From Moniliella sp. 'wahieum' (Eukaryota; Basidiomycota; Moniliellomycetes; Moniliellales; Moniliellaceae): a DNA stretch of 64,000 nucleotides. The notes under the pieces are model-generated. The model made no database searches. It had not been told where the DNA came from and saw only the letters and a list, made by a program, of their open reading frames with translations. Every line of letters starts with the position of its first letter. Within the stretch, counting starts at the first letter, position 1. This document shows positions 32,939 through 47,205 of the stretch, one piece after another. Made by a program: the position numbers and the translations under genes. The stretch covers positions 186,001 to 250,000 of the forward strand of contig RSEE01000019.1 of the NCBI GenBank assembly GCA_003971905.1. Direction: 5' to 3'.

Positions 32939-33927
32939 TTAATTCATGGGCAGCAGTTTCCTTTCGGAGGGATCGCGATTGTGGGTCGTCGTCCATTGCT
33001 GCCCCAGAACTAGAGCGGCATGCCCCCGGACGAGAATGTCGGGCTGCCGCATGATTCGACTGCGAACCTCAGTAGGGAGGGTATTCACCCACTGCATCAC
33101 CTTCTCGGTGGAAGCATCGGGCTGTCGGGGGAAAAGTTAATACCGATGCTCGTCGTATTGAGACCGACGTACCTGGATCCACAGCGATCTGGCTCGCATC
33201 TTGAGCGCCACCTTGGATTTTAGTAACGCTTCCTTGGGTCACAGGAAATCACTACACCGGCCTTGGATACCAAATCGGGAGGACAGTCGGACAGGTGATG
33301 GTACACCGGTAGCCCAAACGTTGCAGCGGTAAAAGTCATGTCACCTCCCACTAAGCTTGGTAGAGTCCTGGTGAGAGAGAAGGATAAGTCAGTACCACCC
33401 CCGCGGATCAAGAATCCCGTCTTACTCCTGCTGCGAAACCAACGCTGAACCTGGAAACGATAAAATCAGAAACACTGCCATCCCAGATCAATGAGCGCTG
33501 CGACGTACCTTGTGGGCCGGTGACTGGATGTTAGTGTCGACACCAACGATCAAAAAATGTGGGGCCTGGAAGAAGTTCTAGGGAGAAAGAGATGTGTTAG
33601 TCGTGTGAGCAGTCCTTCTCTCACATGCGACAAATGCGCACAATCATGTCGGCAGAAACCATCCAGTTTTGCGGTTGATTATGGCGCAGAACGTTGCGGC
33701 ATACCCCCATGAAGTTGGGGAGTGAGGTGGACGGCAGGAGCGAAAGACCAGGTGGGAGCGGCAATGGTCGCGGCGGTACCCTGGGGGGTGGACGCGCATT
33801 GCGAGGGCTTTGGCGCGCGTTTTTTCAAAGAAGGCAGCGCATTCTTAATGCGCATGTGACCCGACATGATCAGAGTGGTAGCGGTGGTGAAGGTTTGCGG
33901 GAGCGATGATGGTAATTGTGTGTACAT
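32939..33927 (-). CDS. Unrecognised multi-exon gene
   Basis: Support comes from clean splice signals rather than homology. Reading from MYTQLPSSLPQTFTTATTL, exon pieces include FMGVCRNVLRHNQPQNWMV, NFFQAPHFLIVGVDTNIQSP, GGDMTFTAATFGLPVYHHLS and a last exon PDASTEKVMQWVNTLPTEV to a stop at 32939. Boundaries with GT-AG borders are GTGCGC to CCCTAG (acceptor near 33576), GTACGT to TTTCCAG (about 33445-33512) and GTACGT to CGACAG (about 33120-33172). Protein-like composition persists across exons, though frames change in the first exon. I could not assign a family. Its 3' end lies 40 bp from the convergent DUF4202 gene, and its 5' end lies just before the tRNA gene. Confidence 0.42.
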
Positions 33928-33980
33928 GGATCCGGCTTGCATTTTTGAGGAAAAGAATATTACTTAAGACAATTTCATGC

Positions 33981-33985
33981 AAAAA
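33981..33985 (-). terminator. Pol III terminator of the minus-strand tRNA
   Basis: On the minus strand five T residues occur four bases past the tRNA discriminator base. Confidence 0.65.
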
Positions 33986-33988
33986 GAG

Positions 33989-34085
33989 CGTTCCATGTTG
34001 GGCTCGAACCAACGACCTCCCGATGCCAAAGGGCAAAGGCCGTCTGTTTAACGTCGGACGCTCTAGCCAACTGAGCTAATGGAAC
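33989..34085 (-). tRNA. tRNA gene with intron, probably tRNA-Asn (GTT)
   Basis: The acceptor GTTCCAT pairs perfectly with ATGGAAC, with discriminator G. The D arm is GCTC-AGTTGGCTA-GAGC. The T arm is GTTGG-TTCGAGC-CCAAC. Anticodon stem TCCGA pairs with TCGGG. An insert of about 24 bases after the anticodon loop fits a tRNA intron. The loop reads C-GTT-AA without the invariant T33 before GTT; a one-base loss would explain it and would give anticodon GTT, asparagine. Discriminator G agrees with Asn. Isotype is therefore probable, not certain. Confidence 0.72.
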
Positions 34086-34640
34086 ACGATACTGACGACG
34101 AAACAATATAGTCCTGATTGTTTACAGACAAAATCGGTCGTCAACTAGAAAACCCATAAAACCCCGTTTGGGAAGGGGAGGGGGGCGAGCTGGACATACT
34201 TTACACTTGATAAGGAGTCATTAGGTGAAGAGCATTGAGGGTGAGGTGACTATAGTTTATAGGCCTAAAGCTCTGCAATGAGATACGAGAATACATGGCA
34301 GTAGTATAGGCGTATAGCCATAATTAAGGATGCTTGGAATAGGAAGAGAACTTGAACAAAAACAAGAGGGTAGTAGATGAGACATGCGAAGGTTAGCCAC
34401 AGTCTCTCTGAAGAATGAGTCCGGATTGGAGAAATCGAGAGGAAGGGTGCAGAGGGAGACTACGTGTTAAGCCATCGGGTGGCTCGTGCTTTGTGGCCAA
34501 TGTCCCTTCAGTTCCTCCTCAAGCCTGGGAGTTCCGTTGTTTTCTCTCTCTCTTGTTTTTCCGTTGCGCAGCTTAGCCCCTGGTGGCGACTCGCTGCTTG
34601 TTTTGTTCCTCTGTAGGCGTTGCTGGTTGGCTTAGACCAC
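34086..34640. other. Spacer between tRNA and copia relic
   Basis: About 550 bp, mildly AT-rich, without a gene. The left end is the tRNA 5' flank. No long terminal repeat could be recognised at the border of the relic that follows. Confidence 0.45.
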
Positions 34641-37225
34641 CACCACCACCAGTATGATTGCATCACCCTCGAGGACCATCAGGACTCCAGGTCTCATCAG
34701 AGTTACAACTCTTCGCTCATCCAGAAGTGAGCAACGCGGTGATCAACTCACAATTCTCTTTCTCATCCCTCACACTCTCCAACCATTTCCTTCGACGTCT
34801 TTTCAGCAATGAGCGCCATTCCACTTCCTACCCCTCAGCTTTCGAACCCGGACTGGCCGACGAACACCTTTCGTCTCCTTTTCCTAAAGACGGCATTACC
34901 TTCAAACACGCATCGCAGCTGGCCAAAGAACAGCTTAGCCAAAATACCAAACTCTTTACCATATTCTTGAGGATCACAACCCTCTGGTGGCCAACGGGAA
35001 TGCACCTGATTTTCCAACCCGTCGCGCCTATATTTCAGGCAAACTCTCAGCTCTCGAGCAAAAGATCGTGAAAATGATCGGCGATCCTACTAAGCTGATT
35101 CCCAGCGATCCGTCTTCCCAGATGACTGTCGCACGTAAATTCAACGACTTGAGTGCTCTATTTCACCGCGTTATGTTGGGTTTTTGTGATTCATCTTGGT
35201 TCCCCTCTTCTTCCTCTCAGCAATCCTCCGAAATGTCTGAACCTCCTGTGGATCCTGCCGCAACCCCACGAGCAAGCGTCCCATGTTTGCCTGATGTGGA
35301 AAACATTACTGCTGTCAATGCTTCCGTTTCTCCGCCAATCGACGATGAGATGATGTCTATGTTGACAAGGCTCAGCTCCACTAATGTCTGCGAAGTGTCT
35401 CCTGGACGCGGCCCAGAAAAGGTGGTGTGCCGAAGCGGGCGTGTCAGCTGCCATGGCGGTGCTTGACAAGACCGTCTCTGCGAAGCAATTGTCCACACAC
35501 GTCCTCATCTGTGCCTATACCCACGAATGAGGAGCCCTTCCATCTCTGGCAAAGCTTACACGCGGTATCAACACTACGGACAAGTACATATCGGACAAGA
35601 CTTTTGGGCGTGGGCGGACTTAGTTTTGGACCGCCTTGATGATGCAATGAGTGGTGCACGTGAGCTTCTTCGAAATGGCGAAAGTGATCCTCACTAAAAC
35701 AGCCTTCTGGACCGCAAACTCCACGCTCCCCTCATGGCCCACCTTCACCGTGATGTTGCCTCGACTATTCCCTCTTCTGAGACTGAAGGCATGGCTTCTG
35801 CGTGTTCCGCATTCTACTTCAACATTACGGTCGGTCATCCCCCCGATCGCGTGGCCCTTTTTCGGCAAAAACTTGGTGATCTTAATATTGGCATCTGGTC
35901 CGGCGCTAAATACGTGGAACGTCTTCACCGCAGTCTCATTTATAAGCTACGGATGCGCTCGGGTTCTCCACCTATCCCTAACTGGTTGTTTAGCACATTT
36001 TGCTCAATGGTTTGCACGATCCCAATTTTACGGCGTCACATCTCAATGACGACTATGACCATCTTTTGATGATCATCTCCGATCGTGAAGCCATACGACA
36101 GCCGGTGTTTTCCCAGAGTGCAACGCAGCGTTCGACTTTGCGCCCCTCCCCTTGATCTCACCCATCCTGTCCCCGATAACCCCCAAGATCCGTCTTTTAT
36201 TCCTCTCTTCGCTCTTAACGTTCCCAGCTCTTCTTTCATCCTCCCATCTCCCTTTCCACTCTCGACTTACCCCCTTTGTTAAACATCTTATTCCCATGCC
36301 CAACACTTCCATGATCCCTGCCTCAAACTGTACACTTCATCCTCCTCTTGCCTCTGCCCTCGACCACACGCCAGACGAGGACGCACTTCTCGTCACCGCC
36401 GATGATGTTCCGTTGGCACCCGAGTCTGTGCGGTATCTGTCGCTACACCCTGCTTTTGACGATGTCCTTGCTGCCATGCGCGTTGAGCTAACGCGTTTTG
36501 ATACTCGGAAGGTGAAGAACGTCGAGTCCATTCCTCCAGGGGACGTGTACTACCCGTATCTGGGTCCTAAACATCAAGACAGATGCAGAGGGGCGCTTTG
36601 TCAAATACCGTGCCCGCTATGTCGTGGGGGGGGGATCATCAGCTACCCGGGTCGTGGACCAAATCGTTTGCTCCCGCGGTTCGCACTTCAGCTGTCAATA
36701 CTTTGATTGCCATCTCCGAGGAGGAAGGGCTCCAGCTCTTCACAGCCGATATTGAAACCGCTTATCTTGACGCTGATGTCACGGAAGAGGTCTATGTTCG
36801 GCCTCCTCCCTTTTTCTCCGAAGGGAAGGGCAAGCGCTGGAAACTGAAAAAGAGCCTTTACGGATTACATCAAAGCGGGGCTAATTTTGGTGATTGGCTG
36901 CATACTTTCCTCTGTGATCGACTTGGGTTTACCAGTCTCAAGTCAGAGAGCCATGTATCTTCCTTTTTCGTCATACCGATTCCCTGAACCTCATTGTCTT
37001 GGCGATCCACACTGACGATTTCCTTGTTGCTTGCCGTTCGGAGGAATTTTACGATTCCTTCCTTGTCGAGCTTCGTCGTCATATTGAGATTAAACCCAAT
37101 GGGCCCCTTCGTTTCCACCTCGGATGCCATGCCAGTACGACCGCATTTTGATGGCCGTCTCTATGTGAGCCAGCCGAAATTCATTGCTGAAACGAGTTGC
37201 TACCCACGACATGACCCATGACCAT
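34640..37225 (+). mobile_element. Degraded Ty1/copia retrotransposon relic
   Basis: Fossil of a Ty1/copia (Pseudoviridae) element. A gag-like segment lies at about 34660-36070. A reverse-transcriptase segment lies at about 36300-37200, recognised by short motifs such as SLYGLHQSGANF and the ADIETAYLDA-like block before it. Both ends are approximate, no LTRs were found, and the RNase H end is missing. The element is broken in many places (well over five) and is clearly older than the copy at 55.6 kb. Its reverse transcriptase motifs are similar to that copy, so both are probably the same broad lineage. Confidence 0.72.
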
Positions 37226-38154
37226 CCTCGGCGTCTCCCCCTCAGCCGCACCCTTCCCCCCCCAACGTCCCGAGCACGAATCACGTTCGACACACGCGAC
37301 GAGAATCACGCCTACCGCTCTATGGTCGGGTCCGCTATGTGATCGGCACGCATGTCACGCCCGGACACATTATTTGCCGCCACCTTCATGCATCATGGGA
37401 TAAGCGGAGCGATGGGCGGGAGAACGCCGCCTTTTTCTGGGTGTTAAGTATTAGAGATCTCGTTTTGGATGTGGGATCTTTTTTGGATAGTTTATGGGGT
37501 CTGTTGTGGGATAGAGCAGAAGTGTGGGTCGGTGGCTCTCGGGATAAGCTAGGCGTTGGCCCTGTGAACTCTGAGGCTCAGCGCTCCGGCAGCATGACTG
37601 GCACGGCGGGTCCACGTGGGCGGGGCAGAAGGCGGGCGGGGTAGCGTGTGTTTGGAGCATGGGGCAAGTGGGGCCCGGACAGAAGCCCACCGTGGTTAAT
37701 CGGTGGAGGTGACCACAGCAGCTGAAAAGTGCAATTCCATCTGCTGACGGTGAAAGTGATGAAACATTGGGTGCTGCTAGCGACAGGGCGGCAACGTTCA
37801 ACTTGAACGTTCAACACGGAATCGGCTGGTGGAAGCCAGGTGGAACCGCATGAAGCTGGAACCTTGAACGTTCAGGCAGTTGGGGTTTGACGCTTGGTGT
37901 TCGCGCTCCTCTCGGCTCCTCCCGCGCCTCCACGCTCCTCGTGCTTCCTGCTGTGCTCCCCTCGTGCTGCTTGCGCTGCAGCAGCTTGCCGTCTGCTGCC
38001 CCGCCGCGTCCTTCATCGCCACCACCATCCGCCGTTTCTTGGTGTGGCTGCGTGTGTGTCTGTCGGTCTGCTTGCCTCCCGGCCCTTCCCTCCTCCCTCC
38101 CAGCCCCCTCTTTTCCTTTGCTCCTGCTCTTCGTCCCGTTTGCTCCTCACGCCC
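37226..38154. other. Upstream region of the LisH gene
   Basis: About 930 bp. The 12-bp palindrome TTGAACGTTCAA lies at 37803-37814, with a near copy at 37863-37875. The last 250 bp are very pyrimidine-rich, as expected for a promoter or 5' leader. No gene was seen. Confidence 0.5.
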
Positions 38155-41331
<3,177 letters not shown>

Positions 41332-42155
41332 GTGGGGACCCCCTCCTGCGAACAAGATGTGAGAGAGCAAGAATGGGACGGAGGCGTTTACGACCTGCTG
41401 CAGGCGCTGATAATACGTTTGCTCGACCTGCTCATGCTGTGCTTGCCGCTAGCCCAAGTCTCATCCCATTCTCCTCTTCTCTATCTCCTCGAGTTTGTAT
41501 ACTATACTACTATTTGTTGCCTTTCTGGCAACTTCTGGGTCCCCCATGTTGTCCCCAGGCCACGCTTACACGCTTCACGGGCAAACACGTTCATGAGCTA
41601 TCTCTACCATTCACTCCACGGGACCTTTGCGGGTACAAATTCTTCTGATATGATGTTTCTCTCTTCCATCTTTGGTCTCGTGCAGTGACGTAACGAGAGC
41701 AAGTCGCTACAACTCGATGATGGTTAGTACCTTGGCCTCTATTCAAAGCAAGGGGAGTCCACAATCAATCAATTTGTGCAAAGGCGCCGGTCGAACACTG
41801 CCGCAGTCGCACCGCTCGCTGGAATACATGGGTGCGCCCGGGTCCACGAGTGCCCAAGACTCGTCCACTTCAGATCAGGAGGCAGCAGAAGAGTCGAATG
41901 GTACGCCATGGCTGGAATCCGGCCGGCATCACTGTTCCTTGGGACATCTCGCACGTCAGCGTCCAAAGGAGTGCGCAGGGCGTGGCAGATTGGAAAACAC
42001 TAGCCGGAACTCCTTTTGCGGCAAGAAAAAGACGGTGCTGTCAGCATGTTCCTTCGCGATTAGAGCTTGAGTTGCGGATATACACATCTAGTGGCTCCAA
42101 TCGACTCTATGTGGCTTCGCAACAGATCCCGCCTAACGCCAGACATTAGCCCGTA
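41332..42155. other. Intergenic stretch after the LisH gene
   Basis: About 820 bp. Short open frames on both strands at 41670-42150 have protein-like patches (for example HGWNPAGITVPWDISHVS on the plus strand near 41905-41960), but I could not assemble or recognise a gene. Confidence 0.4.
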
Positions 42156-42670
42156 TTAACCCTGCCTTTCCTTCGGGGGCGGTGATAACGGGCGGTACAT
42201 ACTAGACAGTGCTGGGCTCAAAATGTTTGGCAGTGTGGGAGGGGAAGCGATAAACGTCGGTAACATCCCCGGCTCAGCGCTCTCGGGATCACCCAAATCA
42301 TTGTCACCGTCGCCTCTAACAGAAAGCGCAATCTTACCGTTGTGAGGAATCCTTCCCTTCCTCCTCCTCATCCGCGTCAACGTCCCCTACCTCATTTTCG
42401 GTATCAGCTGTTGGGCACGACAGTCCCAAGCTCAACGACGTAACGAGAGAGGCAGAGGGTAGCTGTCTCCGTAAACAACCCGCCATGCGCATCCACAGCA
42501 AGTCCAGCACGGAGGCTCTTCACGTATGCGGTGTTTTCGGCATGGTTGCATTGTTGGCGCGCGGCGGGGAGGGGCCCCGGCAAGCCAAACGGGGGCGGTG
42601 GGTCTAAGCAATTCTGTGCGATGGGCGCCGTGCTCGTCATGGAACACAGATGCAGCAATCGCACCGGCAT
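42156..42670 (-). CDS. Possible small acidic protein, unrecognised
   Basis: A minus-strand candidate that begins near MTSTAPIAQNCLDPPPPF and continues ARQQCNHAENTAYVKSLRAG, LAVDAHGGLFTETATLCLS and RYVVELGTVVPN. After a frame change near 42415 an acidic segment follows (DTENEVGDVDADEEE), then another frame ending PTLPNILSPALSSMYRPLSP. The composition is protein-like and the acidic block suggests a nuclear protein. Homology is not apparent, and the frame changes make the exact extent uncertain. It is divergent from PET100, about 320 bp away. Confidence 0.35.
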
Positions 42671-42988
42671 ATTGAGTGAGTGGTAGATGCTATGGCGGGG
42701 CTAGGGTCTGGAATGGCGACCAGCGATGCCGACGTCTTTCGATGTCTCCCTTGGCGTCGTTGCCCGTCGGCGTCGATTCTGCTGAGCGATGCATGCCGCG
42801 GTTGGGTGGGGCCACACGGCCGACGGACTTGGAGATTTGAAGAGAGCGGAACATGGAACGTGAAATGTTCAGTCTGTCCTCGGCGGGCTTGCCGGTCGCC
42901 ACCACTCAGAACATTGCTCTGCCCTCAAGCTCAGATCGACGACGGCAAGTACTGCATCGCCACCACCACTACTACCGCCGCCACCATC
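42671..42988. other. Promoter region of PET100
   Basis: About 320 bp between the minus-strand candidate gene and PET100. No coding signal was seen. CCACCATCATGG at the PET100 start is a good initiation context. Confidence 0.45.
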
Positions 42989-43355
42989 ATGGCCGGGGCC
43001 AATCTTAGATCCTGAAGTTTGCCTTTTATCTTGCCGTTCCCATTAGCATCATGGGCTACTTTGGCAACACCGACTTTTTCTACAAGCCCTTTGTCTACCC
43101 TGAGCGCAACCGCTTCTGGCCAGACACGGACGTCGTGCGTATCCCATCGTTCTCTTCAGGTTCCGTGGATGCTAGGACTCTTTTTTGGAACTACCTCTGA
43201 CACAGATTTGTTTGTATATGCTTGCTGCTCCTTAGCACGAGATTCCCAAAACACGGGAAGATGTACAGGCTGCGGTGGACAAAATCAACGTTCAGCGAGC
43301 AGAGTGGCGTGCGGCAGCGGAGGCCGAGGGTCTTCTTCCTAAGAAGGATGCTTAA
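42989..43355 (+). CDS. PET100: PET100-like cytochrome c oxidase assembly factor
   Basis: Small inner-mitochondrial-membrane protein needed to assemble cytochrome c oxidase. The N-terminus MAGANL is followed, after a frame change, by ILKFAFYLAVPISIMGYFGNTDFF. This is the single membrane segment and family signature (G-P/A-N-L-E-x-x-K-F-x-x-Y-x-x-x-P-I). YPERNRFWPDTD follows, then a 101-nt intron (43135-43235, GTGCGT to TTAG), and the second exon HEIPKTREDVQAAVDKINVQRAEW ending LPKKDA. The frame break at 43007 is explained exactly by one missing G: CTTAGATC would read CTTGAGATC, restoring the conserved Glu. This is a clear example of an assembly indel or a very recent lesion. About 87 residues are expected, normal for the family. 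Confidence 0.85.
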
Positions 43356-43822
43356 AAGTCTTCGACTATGCATTTCCGACTTCAGACCTTCCAATATCTT
43401 TGCGTCATGGGATAGGCGAAGCCAAGCGTGCTTGCCATATGCTTGGGCCACTTGCTGGTCGATGCGCCGTGGCATGTGAACCTGTCCGCTCGGTCGGAGC
43501 TTGTCTGTACTATTACTGCACCACTCTAGCCTTCATACCCGATCTCGTCATCGCCATCGCCATCAATACAGCCTTCTTATGTAGCAGAAGAGGGACTTTC
43601 GAGGCAGGCCTACAACGGCGACTGCAGTGGATATGTGCAGGTGTGGGCTGAGTTATGTACCAACTGTTATTACTATTGCAGCAAGCAGGCCTGCCGATTA
43701 TATAATCGAGGCTCCACGCCGCCACGTTGCTATACAACAGGTGTCCTCATTAACTTCATCAGTATCGCTAGCCTCTTCCTGCATCTGTCCCACCACCACA
43801 GCCGACTCCCTCGCGCTGCACT
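43356..43822. other. Spacer before OST3/6
   Basis: About 470 bp without genes. It holds the PET100 3' flank and the OST3/6 promoter. Confidence 0.5.
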
Positions 43823-44831
43823 ATGCGCTTTGGTACCATTGTGCTTGGGCCTGTCTTGGCCGCCCTAGGGACGCTGAGTCTCGTGTCGGCTGGCACCACT
43901 GGCGATAAGTTCGCTGCCCTGTCCTACAAGCAAGGTGGGGCAATAGACTTATCATCTAGTGCGTTTGGCGAGCTGGCTGACGCACCCCGCGACACGGGTG
44001 CCGCTGTTCTCTTCACCACGATGTCTGGTGGGCGCAATGTGAAGCATGTAAGCAAGTTCAACCTCAGTGGGACTCGCTTTCCAAGCAATGGTCCAAACGT
44101 CATGACTCATCCTTGATTTTTGGTACGCTCGACTTCTTCAAGTCGCGCGAGGTCTTCACCCGCGTACGTGATCACCCTTTTTTGTAGTAGAAATGATCTC
44201 AAGCTAATGTTGGAGGCGCGACAGCTTCGTGTAACCCATGCCCCAGTACTTCTCTACTTCCCCCCCGGGTCGAGCAGCCCTAGCAAATATGATTTTGCCA
44301 CGGGCTCATACGACGCGGAGGATATCGCCGAGTGGCTCGAGACCCAGCGGGGAAGGCCGGTTCCCTACTCGCCGCCCTTCCCTTGGCTCAAAGCGGTTAC
44401 TGCCGTAACATCCTTGTCAGTGGGTACAGCGACTATGTTCTTCTTGCGGCAACACGTGCCGATCGGCGCGGTCCAAGCTCGCCTGGGCCCTCATCGTGCT
44501 GGGTATCATCGTGACACAGACCGCGGGCTACATGTGGAACCAAATCCGTGGTGCTCCCTTTGCCGGGTATGGGCCAGGAGGGCAGGTGAACTACTTTGCA
44601 GCTGGCTTTCAGAACCAATACAGCGCCGAGACGGGTATCATCGCGGGTCTTTACACACTATTGGCCTTTTCGTTTGTGGCATTGGTCAAGGCGGTGCCCA
44701 ACCAGCCGTACAAAGCGCGGCAGCGCGCAGGGGTCTATATCTGGTCGGCAATTTTATTGGTGGGCTTCTCGGTGCTCATCGCCATCTTCCGAATGAAGGC
44801 AGGGGCGTATCCTTTCCGTCTGTTCCTGTGA
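43823..44831 (+). CDS. OST3: Oligosaccharyltransferase OST3/OST6 subunit
   Basis: ER membrane subunit of the N-glycosylation complex, with a lumenal thioredoxin-like domain that holds substrate proteins. MRFGTIVLGPVLAALGTLSLVSAG is a signal peptide. The lumenal domain has AAVLFTTMSGGRNVKHCKQVQP, SSLIFGTLDFFKSREVF, a probable intron of about 59 nt (GTACGT near 44164 to CGACAG near 44222) and THAPVLLYFPPGS. Four membrane helices follow: one from LKAVTAVTSLSVG, then LAWALIVLGIIVTQTAGYMW, IIAGLYTLLAFSFVALV and GVYIWSAILLVGFSVLIAIF. Between helices 2 and 3 there is GGQVNYFAAGFQNQYSAETGI, a family signature. Only the second Cys of the usual C-x-x-C is visible (VKHC). Frame changes near 44045 and 44430 separate conserved blocks. 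Whether it is OST3 or OST6 cannot be decided. Confidence 0.88.
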
Positions 44832-45657
44832 GGCATGCGGTCCTTGCCGCCATCGCCAGCAGGCATAAGGTGCATGACACATGATATGAAGGATGCCCGG
44901 CCTCCCACGTCAGAATATGTGGCCCTTGTTCGACTGCTGGCCGTAATGCATCGCGCTGAATCAACGGTTGCTTTGCTGGGTGGAGCTATGCCGCACCGGC
45001 CGAGGTGGTTCTGGTGTATATAGTAGTGGAGCGACGCAGAAGACCTCGGCTGTTGGGATGCAGTCAATAAGAAGTGACCAACCCAAACCAGCAAGAAATG
45101 TTGACAAGTATCAAGTGCATGCCAAGCCGAGCGAAAGAGGACAAGAAAAGATGTGGTTTGGGTGGTGCACTTTGGGGGGGAAGAAGAGGACATATGGTGG
45201 TATCACACGTTGCGCGTGGCGCGCGTTACAGCATGCATTGCCAGTAGTGGCAGTAGTGGCCTGTAGCAGGTAGTGGCTCGTGCACAGTGTGGCATGAACA
45301 TTTCAGTTCCCCAAAAGATCGCTATCGAAAGCAAGGGGCTAAGCCTGAGCGGCTGATTAATGATTGATGCAATTGATGATTGAGGATCGATGGGATCGAT
45401 GAGATGAAGGCTGAGATCCGAGGCCCAGACTCAGCCGCTAATAAGGCAGGCGCTGATACAAGCGCAAGCATGCATGAATCACGCACACCCGCGCTCAGAT
45501 CTGACAGCAGATCTAAAGCGCATGGTTCCCAACGGCAACCACCAGCACCACCACGACCATCCTCTCCCCCATCTCTCCTTCCTCTTCCTTCACCGCACGG
45601 TCATTTACACCTCATTGGATGACCAAGGGTGAACAACCGTGAGTTAAAGAAGCCATC
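44832..45657. other. Intergenic stretch (about 830 bp)
   Basis: No gene seen. GCGTGGCGCGCG-like words lie near 45215-45228, and ATTGATGATTGAGGATCGATGGGATCGATGAGATG-like GATC words lie near 45370-45405. Confidence 0.5.
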
Positions 45658-47205
45658 ATGGGTTCTCCCCTCAACTTCCTGCGCGCAGCAGCCGTTCGAC
45701 GTCTGTATCTGCCGCCACACGTCGTCGACCTCTGGACCCGCGAAGTTGCGCGTCCACGCTACACACTCCTCATCCTTATTCTCCTCAGTGCTTACCTTTC
45801 ACCATCCGCCACCGACTATTCCACCAAGGGCCTGGACAAGAAACAGCAACACAAACAACCGCACCCCCCAGTCGTCCTGTCTCCTCCACCACTCTGCCTA
45901 CCGATTTGGACGCTTCTGATTCATCTGGGCCCCTCCGTGCCTCACTCTATGTCCTGATTGGAGTGGGTGTCACGGGCTCTGCAGTAACCATTGTGCAGCT
46001 TCTGGGTCTTTGGGGGTTGCGCCTTTTGGCTGTAACCGTTGATCATTGGCTGGATTCTATGCCGTTCGCGCCTCGCAGTTACTCCCTTCATTTGAAGCTC
46101 CGGATTTGGGTCATCGCTCTCGCCCTAAGTGCTGCTGCGGTAGCCACGGCACAGCCTTTTATGGCCAGTGCTACTGCCTCGCTCGTATTGCATGTCTGTC
46201 ATTGGGGTGGCCTTAACCTGCGTGATCCCCTCGCCCTCACCTCACCTGGTCCCTTGAAGCTAATCGTCTGCCTCGATTCCTTAGCCGCTGTGGCGAGCGC
46301 ATTTACCATCCTCCTTCGGATTGAGCCATTTCTTTCCACCCAAGTCACATGTCCGAGCCCATCTCATGCTCCCTCCTTAGCCCGTTCGGCATTTATGGCG
46401 TCGATCAAAGCGTTTTTCTAGGCCCCAAGAATGCATCCACAGCTCGAGCGCAGCAACGGTACCAGCGCCGTCTCGCCCGCCATCGAGGCAAGTCCGAGCT
46501 ATGGGCCTGCAAGCTTTCCCCGCGCCACCTCCACCAGTGTTTCGGGAAGCTTCGCCTCGTCCAACATCTCGAGTTGGGACGGTCCCCAGTGGACCCCCCG
46601 AAATGGCTGTGCCGGCTGTTAAGCCGCCTCGTCAACGAGGGCACAGTGTGAGGCTTGATCTTGCCTGGGTAATGGAGGTGGCGCTGGCATTACTCAACCG
46701 TGGGTTGACAGCATGCAGTACACTGTCATCCTGGCTTTACTGCCGCGCGTAATCATCATCACTCTTGTGGTTGGTCTGGCACTACATCAGCAGGCCACCA
46801 CCTTTATTGATACTGGTCCGAGGCCCGGGGGGCAGCCGAGTGCCTGGAATATGTGGTTCGTCGCTGGCCTGGACCGAAGGAGGGACAGGATTCGATGGAG
46901 GAGCAAGTCTGTGCTATGTGTTTTGAGCCCTTGTCACGCATGTTGCGGTGCCCGAGGGGGAAAAGGCGACAGAGGAGGATCTCTCCAGTGCCCATTCAGC
47001 TCGTAAGGGGGTCGCATGTTTGGATTGCGGGCACTGGCTCCACCCAACATGTCTTGTGACCTGGCTGACTAACCAGGCGTTTTGTCCTGTTTGTCATATG
47101 CCTCTCCAGCTTGCCCCGCCAGGTCAGCGCGACTTCGCCCGTGGCATCCAACCATCCGAGGTCGGATTTTTCTCCCAACGGCCCCGACGTGCCCACAGCA
47201 GCTGA
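45658..47205 (+). CDS. Membrane-anchored RING-finger protein (probable E3 ubiquitin ligase)
   Basis: Predicted multi-pass membrane E3 ligase. MGSPLNFLRAAAVRRLYLPPHVV leads to helices around YTLLILILLSAYL, ASLYVLIGVGVTGSAVTIVQLLGL, LRIWVIALALSAAAVATAQPF, LKLIVCLDSLAAVASAFTILL and YTVILALLPRVIIITLVVGL. At the C-terminus there is EEQVCAMCFEPL, then, after a spacer of about 30 residues, CLDCGHWLHPTCLVTWLTNQ and FCPVCHMPL. This gives C-x2-C ... C-x-H-x2-H-type ligands and a final C-P-x-C, as in RING-H2 domains. The topology of several helices before a C-terminal RING resembles Hrd1-like ER ligases, but orthology cannot be shown. Frame changes occur near 45900, 46430, 46620, 46720, 46900 and 46950. 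The start is the first Met of the first block. Confidence 0.66.
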
